DNA of 54,439 nucleotides, from assembly GCA_025463905.1 (NCBI GenBank), contig JAODBJ010000213.1:1-54439 (forward strand), given 5' to 3'. Made by a program: the position numbers and the translations under genes. Below the pieces are notes generated by a model. The model did no database searches, had not been told where the DNA came from, and saw only the letters and a program-made list of their open reading frames with translations. Of this stretch, positions 39,180 through 48,598 are shown in pieces. The DNA is from Actinomycetes bacterium. Its GTDB lineage: Bacteria > Actinomycetota > Acidimicrobiia > IMCC26256 > PALSA-610. Position 1 is the stretch's first letter. Each line of letters starts with the position of its first letter.

Positions 39180-40634
39180 TCAGCAACCCACAACGGGTTG
39201 GGTCTTGGCCCCGGGCGTGCGCCCCGGGTTGGCGGCCTGCCCGGTGGTGGTCGTGGAACTCCCGTTGGCAGTCACGGTCGTCGGTGGAGATGTCGGGGGC
39301 AGCGTGGTGGGCACCGTCACGCGCTTGAAGTCCGCGCCGAGCACGACCGTGACGTCGGCGCCGGCGACGCTCTTGCCCGCGACGAGCTTTCCGGCACCGA
39401 GATACGCGGCAACCAGTTGCGCCTTGTGCAGCGCGCCACGCACGTAGCGCACTTCGGTGGCTTGGTAGTCGGAGCGGTCGGCGTTCGCCTGCGGGTCGAC
39501 GCGGTGGAAGCCCGAGATCTGCAAGGCGTCCATCGTCGACTTGGCCGCGCCTTGAACCCCGGAGCCGTTGAGCACCTTGACGGTCACCTGGTTCGGCACG
39601 ACGTCTTTCGGTACCGGCAGCGGCTTTGCCTTCGGCCCGATCGAGCGGAGCTGCTCGAACACGGGCGCCGCGCCGGCCTGGTCGACCAGCAGCACGTCCT
39701 GACCCTGGATGTGGTCGGGTGTCGACGGCACGGTCAGCATCTGAACCGACGCGGGGTCGGTCGAACGAAACGCGACGGCGAGCGCACGCATGTCGGAGAG
39801 GCCGAGGTTCCGGTCCCTGGTGAGCGGAGCAAACACCTTGTTGAGGACGTTGTCGGCGTTGAGCGGGTGCTTGGCGGCGGAGTTGATCGCGACCTGTGCG
39901 AGTGAACGAATGAAGTACTGCTGCCGGCGAATCCGACCGAGGTCGAACGTCGGGTCCTTTTTCCAGTTGCCCTTCGCGGTCTCTTTGTACTCGTACTCGC
40001 GCGAGCGCACGTACGCGACCGCGTCGTCGCCGTTGAAGTGATAGCAACCCGGCAAGAGGATCTGCAGCCCGGTCGCTTCGTCGCGCGCGGGGGTCGGGAA
40101 GTAGATCGGGACAGTGCCGATCGCGTTCACCAGGTTGCGGAACCCGGCGATGTCGACTTCGAGGTAGTGGTGGATCGGGATATCGAAGTTCGACGAGATG
40201 GTTTGGATCACCTTCGCCGGCCCGTCGTTGAACGCGGCGTTCATCTTCTTCATCCCGCGGCCGGGGACGTTCACCCACAGGTCGCGCGGGAACGACACGA
40301 GCATCGTCCGCTGCGTCGCCGGGTCCACGTGGGCGATCATGATCGTGTCGGATCGAGGCGGACCTTGGGAGCCACCGAAGCGCGCGACGTCTTGCGGACT
40401 CGTGAGATCGGAACGGGTGTCCGAACCGATGATCAGATAGTTCGCAGGTTTGCCGCGTTCAGGGCTCGCGAACACACCTGCCGGGATGGGCGCGACATGC
40501 ACCTTGTCCCACTTGCTGTTCGCGAACCAGTAGGCCGCGCCGATGCCGCTCGAGGTGAACACGACGCAGCACGTGAACGCGACGGCGAAGCGCCCGAGGA
40601 AACGACGAGTAGCGGAATCGCGACGCCGGGGCAC
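39180..40634 (-). CDS. LytR-CpsA-Psr (LCP) family protein B
   Basis: A 484-residue paralogue of protein A with the same layout: membrane segment at about 15-35, LCP domain (RSDTIMIAHVD, SFPRDLWVNVPG, HYLEVDIAGFR, DDAVAYVRSREY), LytR_C domain (NQVTVKVLNGSGVQGAA), Thr/Ser-rich linker and terminal TQPVVGC. Cysteines at 197 and 484 match those of A. It starts at ATG 40634 and ends 15 bases before A, so the pair arose by duplication and is co-transcribed. It begins the minus-strand run that continues to 30729. Confidence 0.93.
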   Translation of the reverse strand: MPRRRDSATRRFLGRFAVAFTCCVVFTSSGIGAAYWFANSKWDKVHVAPIPAGVFASPERGKPANYLIIGSDTRSDLTSPQDVARFGGSQGPPRSDTIMIAHVDPATQRTMLVSFPRDLWVNVPGRGMKKMNAAFNDGPAKVIQTISSNFDIPIHHYLEVDIAGFRNLVNAIGTVPIYFPTPARDEATGLQILLPGCYHFNGDDAVAYVRSREYEYKETAKGNWKKDPTFDLGRIRRQQYFIRSLAQVAINSAAKHPLNADNVLNKVFAPLTRDRNLGLSDMRALAVAFRSTDPASVQMLTVPSTPDHIQGQDVLLVDQAGAAPVFEQLRSIGPKAKPLPVPKDVVPNQVTVKVLNGSGVQGAAKSTMDALQISGFHRVDPQANADRSDYQATEVRYVRGALHKAQLVAAYLGAGKLVAGKSVAGADVTVVLGADFKRVTVPTTLPPTSPPTTVTANGSSTTTTGQAANPGRTPGAKTQPVVGC

Positions 40635-40694
40635 GGTAAATCGAGCGTAGTGCCCCGATGTGCTGATTTCGTCGCGCTTCGGCGGCGGTCCTTG

Positions 40695-41843
40695 CTACTC
40701 GACGGGTAGACCGAGATCGCGTGAGAGCACGACGCGCTGGATCTCGCTCGTGCCTTCGCCGATCTCGAGGATCTTCGCGTCGCGATAGAAGCGACTCACG
40801 GGCGAGTCGTCCATGTATCCATAGCCGCCGAAGATCTGCACTGCATCGCGCGTCGCGCTGACGGCGATCTCGCTCGAGTACAACTTCGCCATCGCCGCGG
40901 CCCGACGGATCGGTCGACCCTGGTCGCGCAGCCACGCGGCTTTGTATACGAGGTTGCGCGCGTTTTCGATCGCGAGAGCCATGTCGGCGCACTTGAACGC
41001 GATCGACTGGTACCGACCGATCGGGCCGCCGAACGCCTGGCGTGTCTTCGCGTGCTCGACCGACGCGTCGAGGCATGCCTGCGCGAGTCCGACGGCAAGC
41101 GCGGCAATCGCGATGCGGCCGTCGTCGAGAATTCGTAAGAAGCCGGAGAAGCCCGCGCCCCGCTCCCCCAGCAGGTGCTCTTCGGGAACGCGACAGCCCG
41201 AGAACGACAGCTCGTGCGTGTCGCTCGCGTGCCAGCCCATCTTGCGGTACGGCGGAAGCACCTCGAAACCCGGCGTACCGGAGTCCACGATGATGTTGGA
41301 GATCTCTTCCGCACCGGTACGCGCGGTGATCGTCACGCATTTGGTGATGGGTGTGCCGGAATTGGTGATGAACGTCTTCTGCCCGTCGATCACCCATTCG
41401 CGTGCGTCGTCATCGAACTGCGCGCGCGTGCGGGTCGCGCCCGCGTCAGAGCCGGCCTCGGCTTCTGTGAGGCCGAACGCGCCGAGCACTTCGCCGGCGA
41501 TCATCGGCACGAGGTACTCGTGCTTCTGCGCTTCGGTGCCCGCGTAGTGGAACGGCGCTGCGCCCAGACTCACGCCCGCTTCGAGTGTGATCGCCATCGA
41601 CGAATCGATGCGCGCGAGTTCTTCGATCGCGATGCAATACGTGAGGTAGTCGGCGCCGGTACCGCCGTATTCGGGCGGAAAGCAGAGGCCGAAGAGGCCC
41701 AGCTTGCCCATCTTGCGCACAGTGTCGACCGGGAACGTGTGCTCGCGGTCCCATTGCTCCGCGTACGGCGCGATCTCGCCCTCGGCGAAGTCGCGCACGA
41801 CCTTGCGGAACTGTTCCTGCTCCGACGAGAGGTCGTGATCCAC
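40695..41843 (-). CDS. Acyl-CoA dehydrogenase
   Basis: A 382-residue flavoprotein of the acyl-CoA dehydrogenase family, similar in position to mycobacterial fadE25. It has FGLCFPPEYGGTGADY, AFGLTEAEAGSDAGATRT (FAD and substrate loop), FITNSGTPIT, FGGPIGRYQSIAFKCADM and FGGYGYMDDSPVSRFYRDA. The glutamate in ILEIGEGTSEIQR is the likely catalytic base. The substrate chain length cannot be told. It is divergent from the SGNH hydrolase gene across 82 bases. Confidence 0.95.
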   Translation of the reverse strand: MDHDLSSEQEQFRKVVRDFAEGEIAPYAEQWDREHTFPVDTVRKMGKLGLFGLCFPPEYGGTGADYLTYCIAIEELARIDSSMAITLEAGVSLGAAPFHYAGTEAQKHEYLVPMIAGEVLGAFGLTEAEAGSDAGATRTRAQFDDDAREWVIDGQKTFITNSGTPITKCVTITARTGAEEISNIIVDSGTPGFEVLPPYRKMGWHASDTHELSFSGCRVPEEHLLGERGAGFSGFLRILDDGRIAIAALAVGLAQACLDASVEHAKTRQAFGGPIGRYQSIAFKCADMALAIENARNLVYKAAWLRDQGRPIRRAAAMAKLYSSEIAVSATRDAVQIFGGYGYMDDSPVSRFYRDAKILEIGEGTSEIQRVVLSRDLGLPVE

Positions 41844-41925
41844 GCAGGCACGCTAGCTCCGGGGGGTTAGAAGGTTGCCAGGTTGTGGAAGACCGTGGTA
41901 CCAACCGCAACACACGGATGGAGCG

Positions 41926-42948
41926 ATGACCGGGGGGACACAGCGACGGGCGGCCCGCGCCGCAACGCACACCGCCGCGCGCAATGCGGTGGCGTGCATT
42001 GCGGTGGCGTGCATTGCGGGGGCAATGTTCGGCGCGGGCTGCGGCAGTCTGACGAGCACCGCGGCGCCCACGATCGCGCCGACAGACGCGACCGTGACGC
42101 GCACCACCACGATCACCCCCACCAGCACGCCGCCGATGCACTTCACGGCTTCGAGCACACCACCGCTCCGCCGCGCACCCGAAGTGAAGCTGCGACGACC
42201 GATCACGAGCGCGGCGCCGTTACGGGTCGCCTACATCGGCGACTCGGTCGGGTTCAGCCTCGTCCCGTCGCTGACCAACACCGCGCACGAGTTGGTCACC
42301 CGCTACCACCTGCCACTCTCCTTCGCAGGCGCCGGAGGCTTCATGGGCCCGGGGTTCGGGCTGACGGCCGACGTTCCCGGCCACAACGACATCGGGCCGA
42401 CGCCGCCGGCCGCGGCGTTCGCCCACTGGCAGGACTCCATCACCAAGATGATTGCCGTCGACAACCCCGACCTCGTCGTCGTGATGATCGGCGTATGGGA
42501 CACGATCGAGCGTGATCCCCTCGGCCTCGCGCTACGTCCCGGCATGCCGGGCTGGGCGCGGTGGTACGGAGGGCTCGCCGACACCTTCGTGAAGACGCTC
42601 ACCCAGCGCGGCGCCGCGGTGATCTGGGTGGTGATGCCGTGCGTGGGTCGCCCCGACATCAACGTGCGTCTGGGCTCGGTGAACGCGGTGCTGCGTCACA
42701 CCCGTCGGATCGCGCCGCGCCAGATCGGGTTCGTGCCACTCGCGAAGGTCGCGTGCCACGGCACCACGCCGATTTACCAGATACCGGGTCCGCTCGGACC
42801 GCTCACGATCCGCGAGGCCGACGGCATCCACTTCCGGCCGATCGAAGCGCCACCGCTCCTCGAACCATTCCTCGTACGACAGTTCGCGTCGCTTCTGCAG
42901 AGCGCGCTTCCCGCCGCGCCTCGGAGCGCCGTTCCCACCGCCCGCTAG
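41926..42948 (+). CDS. Exported SGNH/GDSL-like hydrolase
   Basis: A 340-residue protein starting at ATG 41926, with a GGAG upstream. An Arg/Ala-rich N-terminus leads into a hydrophobic stretch ending AMFGAGCGS, a lipoprotein-like site with an imperfect lipobox (C39). A Thr/Pro-rich linker follows. The catalytic domain has block I YIGDSVGFS (S107) and block V D299-G-I-H302. The mid-region DLVVVMIGVWDT is in the position of the usual block III Asn. Related proteins remove or add acyl groups on envelope sugars. Codons 21-30 encode a perfect duplication, AVACIAVACI. Confidence 0.82.
   Translation: MTGGTQRRAARAATHTAARNAVACIAVACIAGAMFGAGCGSLTSTAAPTIAPTDATVTRTTTITPTSTPPMHFTASSTPPLRRAPEVKLRRPITSAAPLRVAYIGDSVGFSLVPSLTNTAHELVTRYHLPLSFAGAGGFMGPGFGLTADVPGHNDIGPTPPAAAFAHWQDSITKMIAVDNPDLVVVMIGVWDTIERDPLGLALRPGMPGWARWYGGLADTFVKTLTQRGAAVIWVVMPCVGRPDINVRLGSVNAVLRHTRRIAPRQIGFVPLAKVACHGTTPIYQIPGPLGPLTIREADGIHFRPIEAPPLLEPFLVRQFASLLQSALPAAPRSAVPTAR
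41986..42015. repeat. Two perfect 15-bp tandem copies in the signal region of the SGNH gene
   Basis: GCGGTGGCGTGCATT occurs twice in a row, in frame, giving AVACI-AVACI inside the hydrophobic part of the export signal. Slippage would add or remove five residues without breaking the frame. Confidence 0.9.
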
Positions 42949-42972
42949 TTGCTGCATCACTAGCCTCACCGT

Positions 42973-44214
42973 GTGACCTCGTTCGGCGTTGATGTGGTCG
43001 CACTCGTCGCGACGCTCACGCCCAGACCCGTCACCGTGGTGCGAGACGGACCGTCGCTCGTGATCGCGACCGACCCCGACGAACTCGTCGTCGCGAACGG
43101 CACCGACGCGTTCGACGCGCTCGACCGTGCCGAACGGGCGGGGTTCTGGACGGGCTACCTCGCGTACGACCTCGGACGAGCCGTCGAACACGTCGACACA
43201 CGGGCTCACGACGACCTGCACCTCCCCGATGCGGTGCTCGCCCGCCACGACGCGCGCATCGTGTGCACGCCGGGTGTGGCACCGCGGGTGCTCGGCCAGG
43301 GCCCCGTTCGGCGGGTCCTCGAGCGCGCGCTGCGCGCCGTCGTCGAGAACAACGGGGCTACCCACCCCGCCATGCCCGTCGCGCACGCGCGGTGGCGGTC
43401 AAGTCTGACGCGGGATGAGCACGCGTCCCGTGTCGAGGAGATCAAACAGCTTCTGTACGCGGGCGAGTGCTACCAGGTGAACCTCACCCGCAGGCTCACG
43501 CTCGACCAGCAGGTTGACCCGACCGCGCTGTTCGCCGCGGTGCACGAACGCCACGGCGCGCCGCACGAAGCATTCCTTGCCTTCGACGACACACGAGTCG
43601 GTGCGTCGCTCGTGTCGGCTTCGCCCGAACTCTTCCTGCGGGTACGCGACCGCGAGGTGGAGACGCAGCCGATCAAGGGCACCGCCGTCGACGCCCGCAC
43701 GCTGGGCGCAAGCGCGAAGGACCGCGCCGAGAACGTGATGATCGTCGACCTCGCCCGCAATGACCTGGGCCGGGTATGCGTGCCCGGCTCGGTGCACGTC
43801 CCGTCAATGTGCGCGGTGCAAGCCCACCCCGGCCTCCATCACCTCGTGAGCACGGTGCGCGGCCGCCGGCGAGACGACGTCACGCTCGGTGCCCTCGTAC
43901 GCGCGACGTTCCCTCCCGCGTCCATCACCGGAGCACCGAAACCGCGCGTGATGCAGGCCATCGAAACGCTCGAGCCAGTACGGCGCGGCGCCTATTGCGG
44001 CGCGATCGGGTGGATCGACGCGGAACGCGCGGCGGCCGAGTGGTCCGTGGCGATCCGCACGTTCACCACCACCGCGCACCAGGTGCATTTCGGTGTGGGT
44101 GGCGGGATCGTCGCGGACTCCGAACCACAGCAGGAGTGGGAGGAAACCGAGTTGAAAGGAGCGCGGTTGCTCGCATTGCTCCGCGCGGGATCGATGGCAG
44201 GCGGTAGGGCGTGA
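42973..44214 (+). CDS. pabB: Aminodeoxychorismate synthase component I
   Basis: A 413-residue chorismate-binding enzyme that makes 4-amino-4-deoxychorismate for folate. It has YQVNLTRRL, the PIKGT motif with the lysine that marks the PabB/anthranilate synthase family, VDLARNDLGRVC, and SITGAPKPRVMQAIE. Its N-terminal domain is short for the family. It starts at GTG 42973, and its stop overlaps pabC (GTGA). No glutamine amidotransferase subunit (PabA) is in the window. PabB is preferred over TrpE or MenF because of the pabC neighbour. Confidence 0.88.
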   Translation: MTSFGVDVVALVATLTPRPVTVVRDGPSLVIATDPDELVVANGTDAFDALDRAERAGFWTGYLAYDLGRAVEHVDTRAHDDLHLPDAVLARHDARIVCTPGVAPRVLGQGPVRRVLERALRAVVENNGATHPAMPVAHARWRSSLTRDEHASRVEEIKQLLYAGECYQVNLTRRLTLDQQVDPTALFAAVHERHGAPHEAFLAFDDTRVGASLVSASPELFLRVRDREVETQPIKGTAVDARTLGASAKDRAENVMIVDLARNDLGRVCVPGSVHVPSMCAVQAHPGLHHLVSTVRGRRRDDVTLGALVRATFPPASITGAPKPRVMQAIETLEPVRRGAYCGAIGWIDAERAAAEWSVAIRTFTTTAHQVHFGVGGGIVADSEPQQEWEETELKGARLLALLRAGSMAGGRA

Positions 44215-45047
44215 TCATCTGGCTCGACGGTGCGTTGATGCCGATCGGCGAGGCGCGCATCTCACCGCTCGATCACGGTCTCGTTGTGGGCGACGGTGTG
44301 TTCGAGACGCTGCGTGTGTACGACGGAGTGCCGTTCGCGTGGCGACGGCACTACGAGCGGCTCGCGGTGTCGGCCGCGGGGCTCGGTCTCGACATCCCGG
44401 CTTCCGAAGTCCTGCGACACGCCGCCGACGCCGTGCTCGACGCGAACGCGCTCCGAGAGGCTCGCGTTCGAGTGACCGTCACCGGTGGCCCCGCCCCGCC
44501 CGGCTCGAGCCGCGGCGGCGCGGTGCCGACCGCCTTCGTCGTCGCGACCGCAGTCGACGCGCCCGCGGCGCGCGCCGATGTGGTGGTGGTGCCCTGGTCG
44601 CGCAACGAACGCGGCGCGTGCGCGGGATTGAAAACCATCTCCTACGCCGAGAACGTGCGCGCTCTCGCATTCGCGGAGGCGCGCGGCGCGCACGAAGCGA
44701 TGTTCCTGAACACACGCGACGAGTTGTGCGAAGCCACCGGATCAAACGTGTTCGTCGTGCGCGACGGTGTGGCGCGCACGCCGCCGGCAACGTCGGGCTG
44801 CTTGCTCGGAGTCACGCGGGCGCTGTTGATCGTTGCGAGCGAGTCATGTGACGTCGCGGTCGAAGAAGCGACGCTGAGCCTCGCCGACCTACGCGATGCC
44901 GACGAGGCGTTCCTCTCGTCGACTGTGCGCGAGGTCCAGCCGATTGCGACGGTTGACGGCGTGCCGTTGCGATCGGCGCCGGGCCCGGTCAGCGAACGCC
45001 TCGCCGCCGCGTTCACCGAATTGCGCCGCCACGATCTCGACCCCTAG
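44211..45047 (+). CDS. pabC: Aminotransferase class IV (probable 4-amino-4-deoxychorismate lyase)
   Basis: A 278-residue fold-type IV PLP enzyme. The PLP lysine is in GLKTISYAENV, and ELCEATGSNVFVV is the conserved segment with the glutamate that contacts the pyridine nitrogen. HGLVVGDGVFETLRVY is the class IV N-terminal motif. Coupled to pabB by a four-base overlap, it most likely splits aminodeoxychorismate to 4-aminobenzoate and pyruvate. Branched-chain or D-amino-acid aminotransferase activity is the alternative. Confidence 0.85.
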   Translation: MIIWLDGALMPIGEARISPLDHGLVVGDGVFETLRVYDGVPFAWRRHYERLAVSAAGLGLDIPASEVLRHAADAVLDANALREARVRVTVTGGPAPPGSSRGGAVPTAFVVATAVDAPAARADVVVVPWSRNERGACAGLKTISYAENVRALAFAEARGAHEAMFLNTRDELCEATGSNVFVVRDGVARTPPATSGCLLGVTRALLIVASESCDVAVEEATLSLADLRDADEAFLSSTVREVQPIATVDGVPLRSAPGPVSERLAAAFTELRRHDLDP

Positions 45048-45056
45048 CGGCGAGGA

Positions 45057-45854
45057 TCAGGCGGGGCGGAGGTGCACGACGTCGCCCGAAGCCACTGCCT
45101 CCACCGCGCCGTCGTCGCTGGTGACTTCGAGCATCCCGTTGCTCGTGAGGCCGCTCGCCAACCCGACGAGCGCGCGGTTCGACAACTCCACCCGCACGCG
45201 GCGCCCGAGCGTTGCCGACCGGGCCGCGCACGCGTCACGCAGTTCGCGTTCGCCGCCGGGGTGCGCGAGCGCGCGCAGCCGCCGGTCGTAGCGGACCAAC
45301 CACTCGATGAGCAACGGTTCGCGATCGACCGGACGGTCGGAGCAGTGGTTCGCGGCCGTCGCGATATCGGCCAACTCGTCGGGGAACGCCGGCCAGGACA
45401 CGTTCAACCCCATCCCCACCACGACCGCGCTCGCGCCGTGCACCGCTTCCGCGAGGAAACCCGCGATCTTGCGCTCGCCCACCACGAGGTCGTTCGGCCA
45501 CTTGAGTCTTGCGTCGATACCGGCGAGCGCGTGCAGCGCGTCAGCGGCCGCCAGCGCCGCGGCGGGCGTTGCGAGAGCCCGCAGGTCGGACGAGGGCCCC
45601 ATGCGCAGCAGCACCGACACGAGCAGCGACGCGCCGGGCGGCGCTTCCCAGGTGCGCCCGAGCCGGCCCCGGCCCGCGGTCTGCTCGTCGGCCACCACCA
45701 CGAGACCGTCGCCCGCACGGGCGATGGCGGCCTCGGATGCGTAACGATTCGTGGAGTCGAGTTGTCGGAACCACTCGATCGGCCCGAAGCGGGTGCCGTG
45801 CAGGTAGTTCGCGAGCCCGTCGTTGCGCTCGGCCGGAGCGTCACTGCGCATCAT
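45057..45854 (-). CDS. birA: Biotin-[acetyl-CoA carboxylase] ligase
   Basis: A 265-residue biotin protein ligase without an N-terminal DNA-binding domain, so not a repressor. It has QLDSTNRYA, the biotinyl-AMP loop GRGRLGRTWEAPPG, KWPNDLVVGERKIAG, and a C-terminal SH3-like domain. It attaches biotin to the carboxyl carrier lysine. The gene is divergent from the biotin-containing carboxylase subunit, a natural substrate, with 54 bases between the starts. It is convergent with pabC, with only 9 bases between. Confidence 0.95.
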   Translation of the reverse strand: MMRSDAPAERNDGLANYLHGTRFGPIEWFRQLDSTNRYASEAAIARAGDGLVVVADEQTAGRGRLGRTWEAPPGASLLVSVLLRMGPSSDLRALATPAAALAAADALHALAGIDARLKWPNDLVVGERKIAGFLAEAVHGASAVVVGMGLNVSWPAFPDELADIATAANHCSDRPVDREPLLIEWLVRYDRRLRALAHPGGERELRDACAARSATLGRRVRVELSNRALVGLASGLTSNGMLEVTSDDGAVEAVASGDVVHLRPA

Positions 45855-45908
45855 CCGTAGGATACGGGCCCGTTCCTGCCGTCGCCCCGTGCCCCCGAGA
45901 GGTCGCCA

Positions 45909-47699
45909 GTGTTTTCCAAGGTGTTGATCGCGAACCGCGGCGAAATTGCGATCCGTGTGATGCGCACGTGCCGTGAAGTCGGCATCCGCACGGTCGCGGT
46001 CTACTCAGAACTCGACCGCGACGCGGCCCACGTTCGCTACGCCGACGAGGCCTACGCGTTAGGTGGCCAGACCGCGGCGGAGAGTTACCTCAACACCGAC
46101 GCGATCCTCGACGCGATTCGCACGTCGGGCGCCGATGCGGTGCACCCGGGCTACGGCTTCTTCAGTGAGAACGCCGACTTCGCGCGGCGGCTCACCGACG
46201 CCGGGGTGGTGTGGATCGGTCCCCCGCCCGATGCGATCGAGATCATGGGCGACAAGATCTCTTCGCGGCTCGCCGTCGAGCGCGCGAACGTGCCTTCGGT
46301 GCCCGGCACGACCACGCCGATCCAGGATTCGAGCGAGATCCTCGCGTTCGGCGAAGAGCACGGCTACCCGATCGCGATCAAAGCGGCGTTCGGCGGCGGT
46401 GGTCGCGGGATGAAAGTCGTGCACCACGCCGACGACGCGGCCGCGGCGATGGAATCGGCTCAGCGCGAAGCGCAGGCGTACTTCGGCCGCCCCGAGATCT
46501 ATATGGAGCGCTACCTCACGCGCCCACGCCACGTGGAACTCCAGGTGTTCTGCGACACCCACGGCAACGCGATCTACATCGGCGACCGCGACTGCTCGAC
46601 GCAGCGGCGTAACCAGAAGCTCATCGAAGAGGCGCCGGCACCGGGCATCCCCGCCGAAACGCGGCGAGCGATGGGCGAAACCGCGATCCAGGCGGCGCGA
46701 GCATGTGGCTACGTGAACGCCGGCACGGTGGAGATGCTCTACCAGGACGGCGACTTCTTCTTCTTGGAGATGAACACCCGGCTGCAAGTCGAACATTGCG
46801 TCACCGAAGAGATCAGCGGGCTCGACCTCGTGGCCGAACAGCTGCGGGTCGCGGCGGGCGAACCATTGTCGATCACACAGGACGACGTCACGCTCGTCGG
46901 GCACGCCATCGAGTGCCGTATCAACGCGGAAGACGCGACTCGCAACTTCTTGCCCTCGCCCGGCACGTTGACGCGCCTGCGTCTCCCCGCGGGCCTCGGT
47001 GTGCGTTGGGATGGCGGGTACCAGGAAGGCGACACCGTCTCGCAGTACTACGACAACCTGATCGGCAAGCTCGTGGTGTGGGCGCCCGATCGTGACCGCG
47101 CGATCGACCGCTTGATTCGCGCGCTGCGCGAGTTCGAGGTGAGCGGGTTGCACACGACCATCCCCGCGCATATCGCGCTGCTCTCCCACCCCGACTTCCG
47201 CGCGGTGCGCCACTCCACCAAGTGGGTGGAAGACGAAGTCGACCACGCGCTGTTCTCGGCCGAAGCACCCGCGACCGCGCCGGCCGCAGCCGACGGCGAA
47301 GGTGCAGCCGCAGGACCGCTCGTGGAACGAAGCATGCCAGTGGAGGTCGACGGCAAGCGCTTCACCGTGAAGGTATGGATGCCGGAAGTCGCGGCGGCCT
47401 CCGCGCCGGGAACGCCGCGGCGCGCGGGTGCACCGGCCGGCCGGCCGAAGCCGGCGAACGTCGCGGGGTCCAGCGGTGGCAGCGGCGACGGCACCGTGAC
47501 CGCCCCGATGCAGGGCACGATCGTGAAAGTGCTGGTCGAGGTGGGCGCGACCGTCGAGATCGGTCAGGCGTTACTCGTGCTCGAAGCGATGAAGATGGAG
47601 AACAACATCAACGCCGAGGTCGCGGGCAAGGTCGCGGAGGTCAAGGTGTCGCCCGGCGACGCCGTCAGTACCGGCGACGTTCTGGCGATCATCGAGTAG
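45909..47699 (+). CDS. accA3: Acetyl/propionyl-CoA carboxylase alpha subunit (biotin carboxylase plus carrier)
   Basis: A 596-residue protein starting at GTG 45909 (MFSKVLIANRGEIAIR). The biotin carboxylase domain covers about 1-450, with the ATP-grasp loop AAFGGGGRGMK and EMNTRLQVEHCVTE. An Ala/Gly/Pro-rich linker leads to the biotin carrier domain, which ends with the biotinylation motif EAMKM; the target lysine is K562. It supplies carboxybiotin for acyl-CoA carboxylases that make malonyl-CoA or methylmalonyl-CoA. The matching beta subunit is not in the window. Confidence 0.95.
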   Translation: MFSKVLIANRGEIAIRVMRTCREVGIRTVAVYSELDRDAAHVRYADEAYALGGQTAAESYLNTDAILDAIRTSGADAVHPGYGFFSENADFARRLTDAGVVWIGPPPDAIEIMGDKISSRLAVERANVPSVPGTTTPIQDSSEILAFGEEHGYPIAIKAAFGGGGRGMKVVHHADDAAAAMESAQREAQAYFGRPEIYMERYLTRPRHVELQVFCDTHGNAIYIGDRDCSTQRRNQKLIEEAPAPGIPAETRRAMGETAIQAARACGYVNAGTVEMLYQDGDFFFLEMNTRLQVEHCVTEEISGLDLVAEQLRVAAGEPLSITQDDVTLVGHAIECRINAEDATRNFLPSPGTLTRLRLPAGLGVRWDGGYQEGDTVSQYYDNLIGKLVVWAPDRDRAIDRLIRALREFEVSGLHTTIPAHIALLSHPDFRAVRHSTKWVEDEVDHALFSAEAPATAPAAADGEGAAAGPLVERSMPVEVDGKRFTVKVWMPEVAAASAPGTPRRAGAPAGRPKPANVAGSSGGSGDGTVTAPMQGTIVKVLVEVGATVEIGQALLVLEAMKMENNINAEVAGKVAEVKVSPGDAVSTGDVLAIIE

Positions 47700-47742
47700 T
47701 CGACGAATAATCCCGGGCGCGGGCTCGGCACGCCGTGCTCGA

Positions 47743-48555
47743 ATGGCTGGCATGACGCTCCCGTTACAGGTGGTTGACGCCTTCACCGCCGAAGTGTTCC
47801 GCGGCAACCCGGCGGCGGTCGTGCGCCTCGACGCGGTGGTCGATCCCGAACGCGACGACACGTGGATGCAAGCGGTCGCGGCGGAGATGAAGCATTCCGA
47901 AACTGCGTTCGTTGCACCGCGGCCCGACGGTGATTTCGACCTGCGCTGGTTCACACCCGCGACCGAGGTCGACCTCTGCGGGCACGCCACCCTCGCCGGC
48001 GCGCACGCGTTGTGGGACTGGGGCGTACTCAACGGGTCGGAGCCAGCACGGTTCCACACCCGCAGCGGCCTCCTGACTGCAACGAGGCGCGGCGACATGA
48101 TCGAGATGGACTTCCCCGCTACGCCCGCGGTCGCGGCCGATGCGCCGCCCGGATTGTTCGACGCGCTCGGCGTGAACGCGGCCGACGCGCTCGACGTCCG
48201 CCGCAGCGATTTCTACGTCCTCGTCGAGGTGGCCGACGGGCGAACGGTGCGCACGCTCTCACCCGACTTCGTGAAGCTCGAGGCCGTCGACACGCGCGCG
48301 GTCATCGTGACGGCCCGCGACGACGACTTCGACATTGTGTCGCGCACCTTCGGTCCGCGGGTCGGCATCGACGAAGATCCCGTGACCGGCTCAGCCCACT
48401 GCGTGCTCGCAACCCATTGGGCCGACCGCCTCGGCCCCGAACTCCGCGCGTACCAAGCCTCAGCACGCGGAGGCGTGGTGCACACGCGCTTGGAAGGCGA
48501 TCGCGTCGTCCTCGGCGGCGCCGCCGTCACCGTCATCCGCGGCGCCCTGGCCTAG
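47743..48555 (+). CDS. PhzF-family isomerase-like protein
   Basis: A 270-residue protein of the PhzF/diaminopimelate-epimerase fold. It has VVDAFTAEVFRGNPAAV, EMKHSETAFV with the catalytic-type Glu, RWFTPATEVDLCGHATLAGAH, and GIDEDPVTGSAHC. These are the usual signatures of both halves. PhzF itself works in phenazine synthesis, but no other phenazine genes are seen here, and most relatives have unknown substrates. ATG 47743 and ATG 47752 are both possible starts. Confidence 0.9.
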   Translation: MAGMTLPLQVVDAFTAEVFRGNPAAVVRLDAVVDPERDDTWMQAVAAEMKHSETAFVAPRPDGDFDLRWFTPATEVDLCGHATLAGAHALWDWGVLNGSEPARFHTRSGLLTATRRGDMIEMDFPATPAVAADAPPGLFDALGVNAADALDVRRSDFYVLVEVADGRTVRTLSPDFVKLEAVDTRAVIVTARDDDFDIVSRTFGPRVGIDEDPVTGSAHCVLATHWADRLGPELRAYQASARGGVVHTRLEGDRVVLGGAAVTVIRGALA

Positions 48556-48598
48556 CGTGCGTCGCTACGCAACACTATTTGTTGTCTAGCGACGCACG
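48556..48598. terminator. Bidirectional terminator hairpin between phzF-like and epimerase genes
   Basis: An 11-bp perfect stem (CGTGCGTCGCT at 48556-48566, complement at 48588-48598) with an inner CAAC/GTTG pairing. It lies at the meeting point of two convergent genes and covers the stop codon of the epimerase (48575-48577). Confidence 0.7.

Noticed and set aside
37665..39905. Plus-strand open frame of 746 codons
   Set aside because: It is antisense to both LCP genes and its product is a low-information Arg/Val/His-rich string without motifs.
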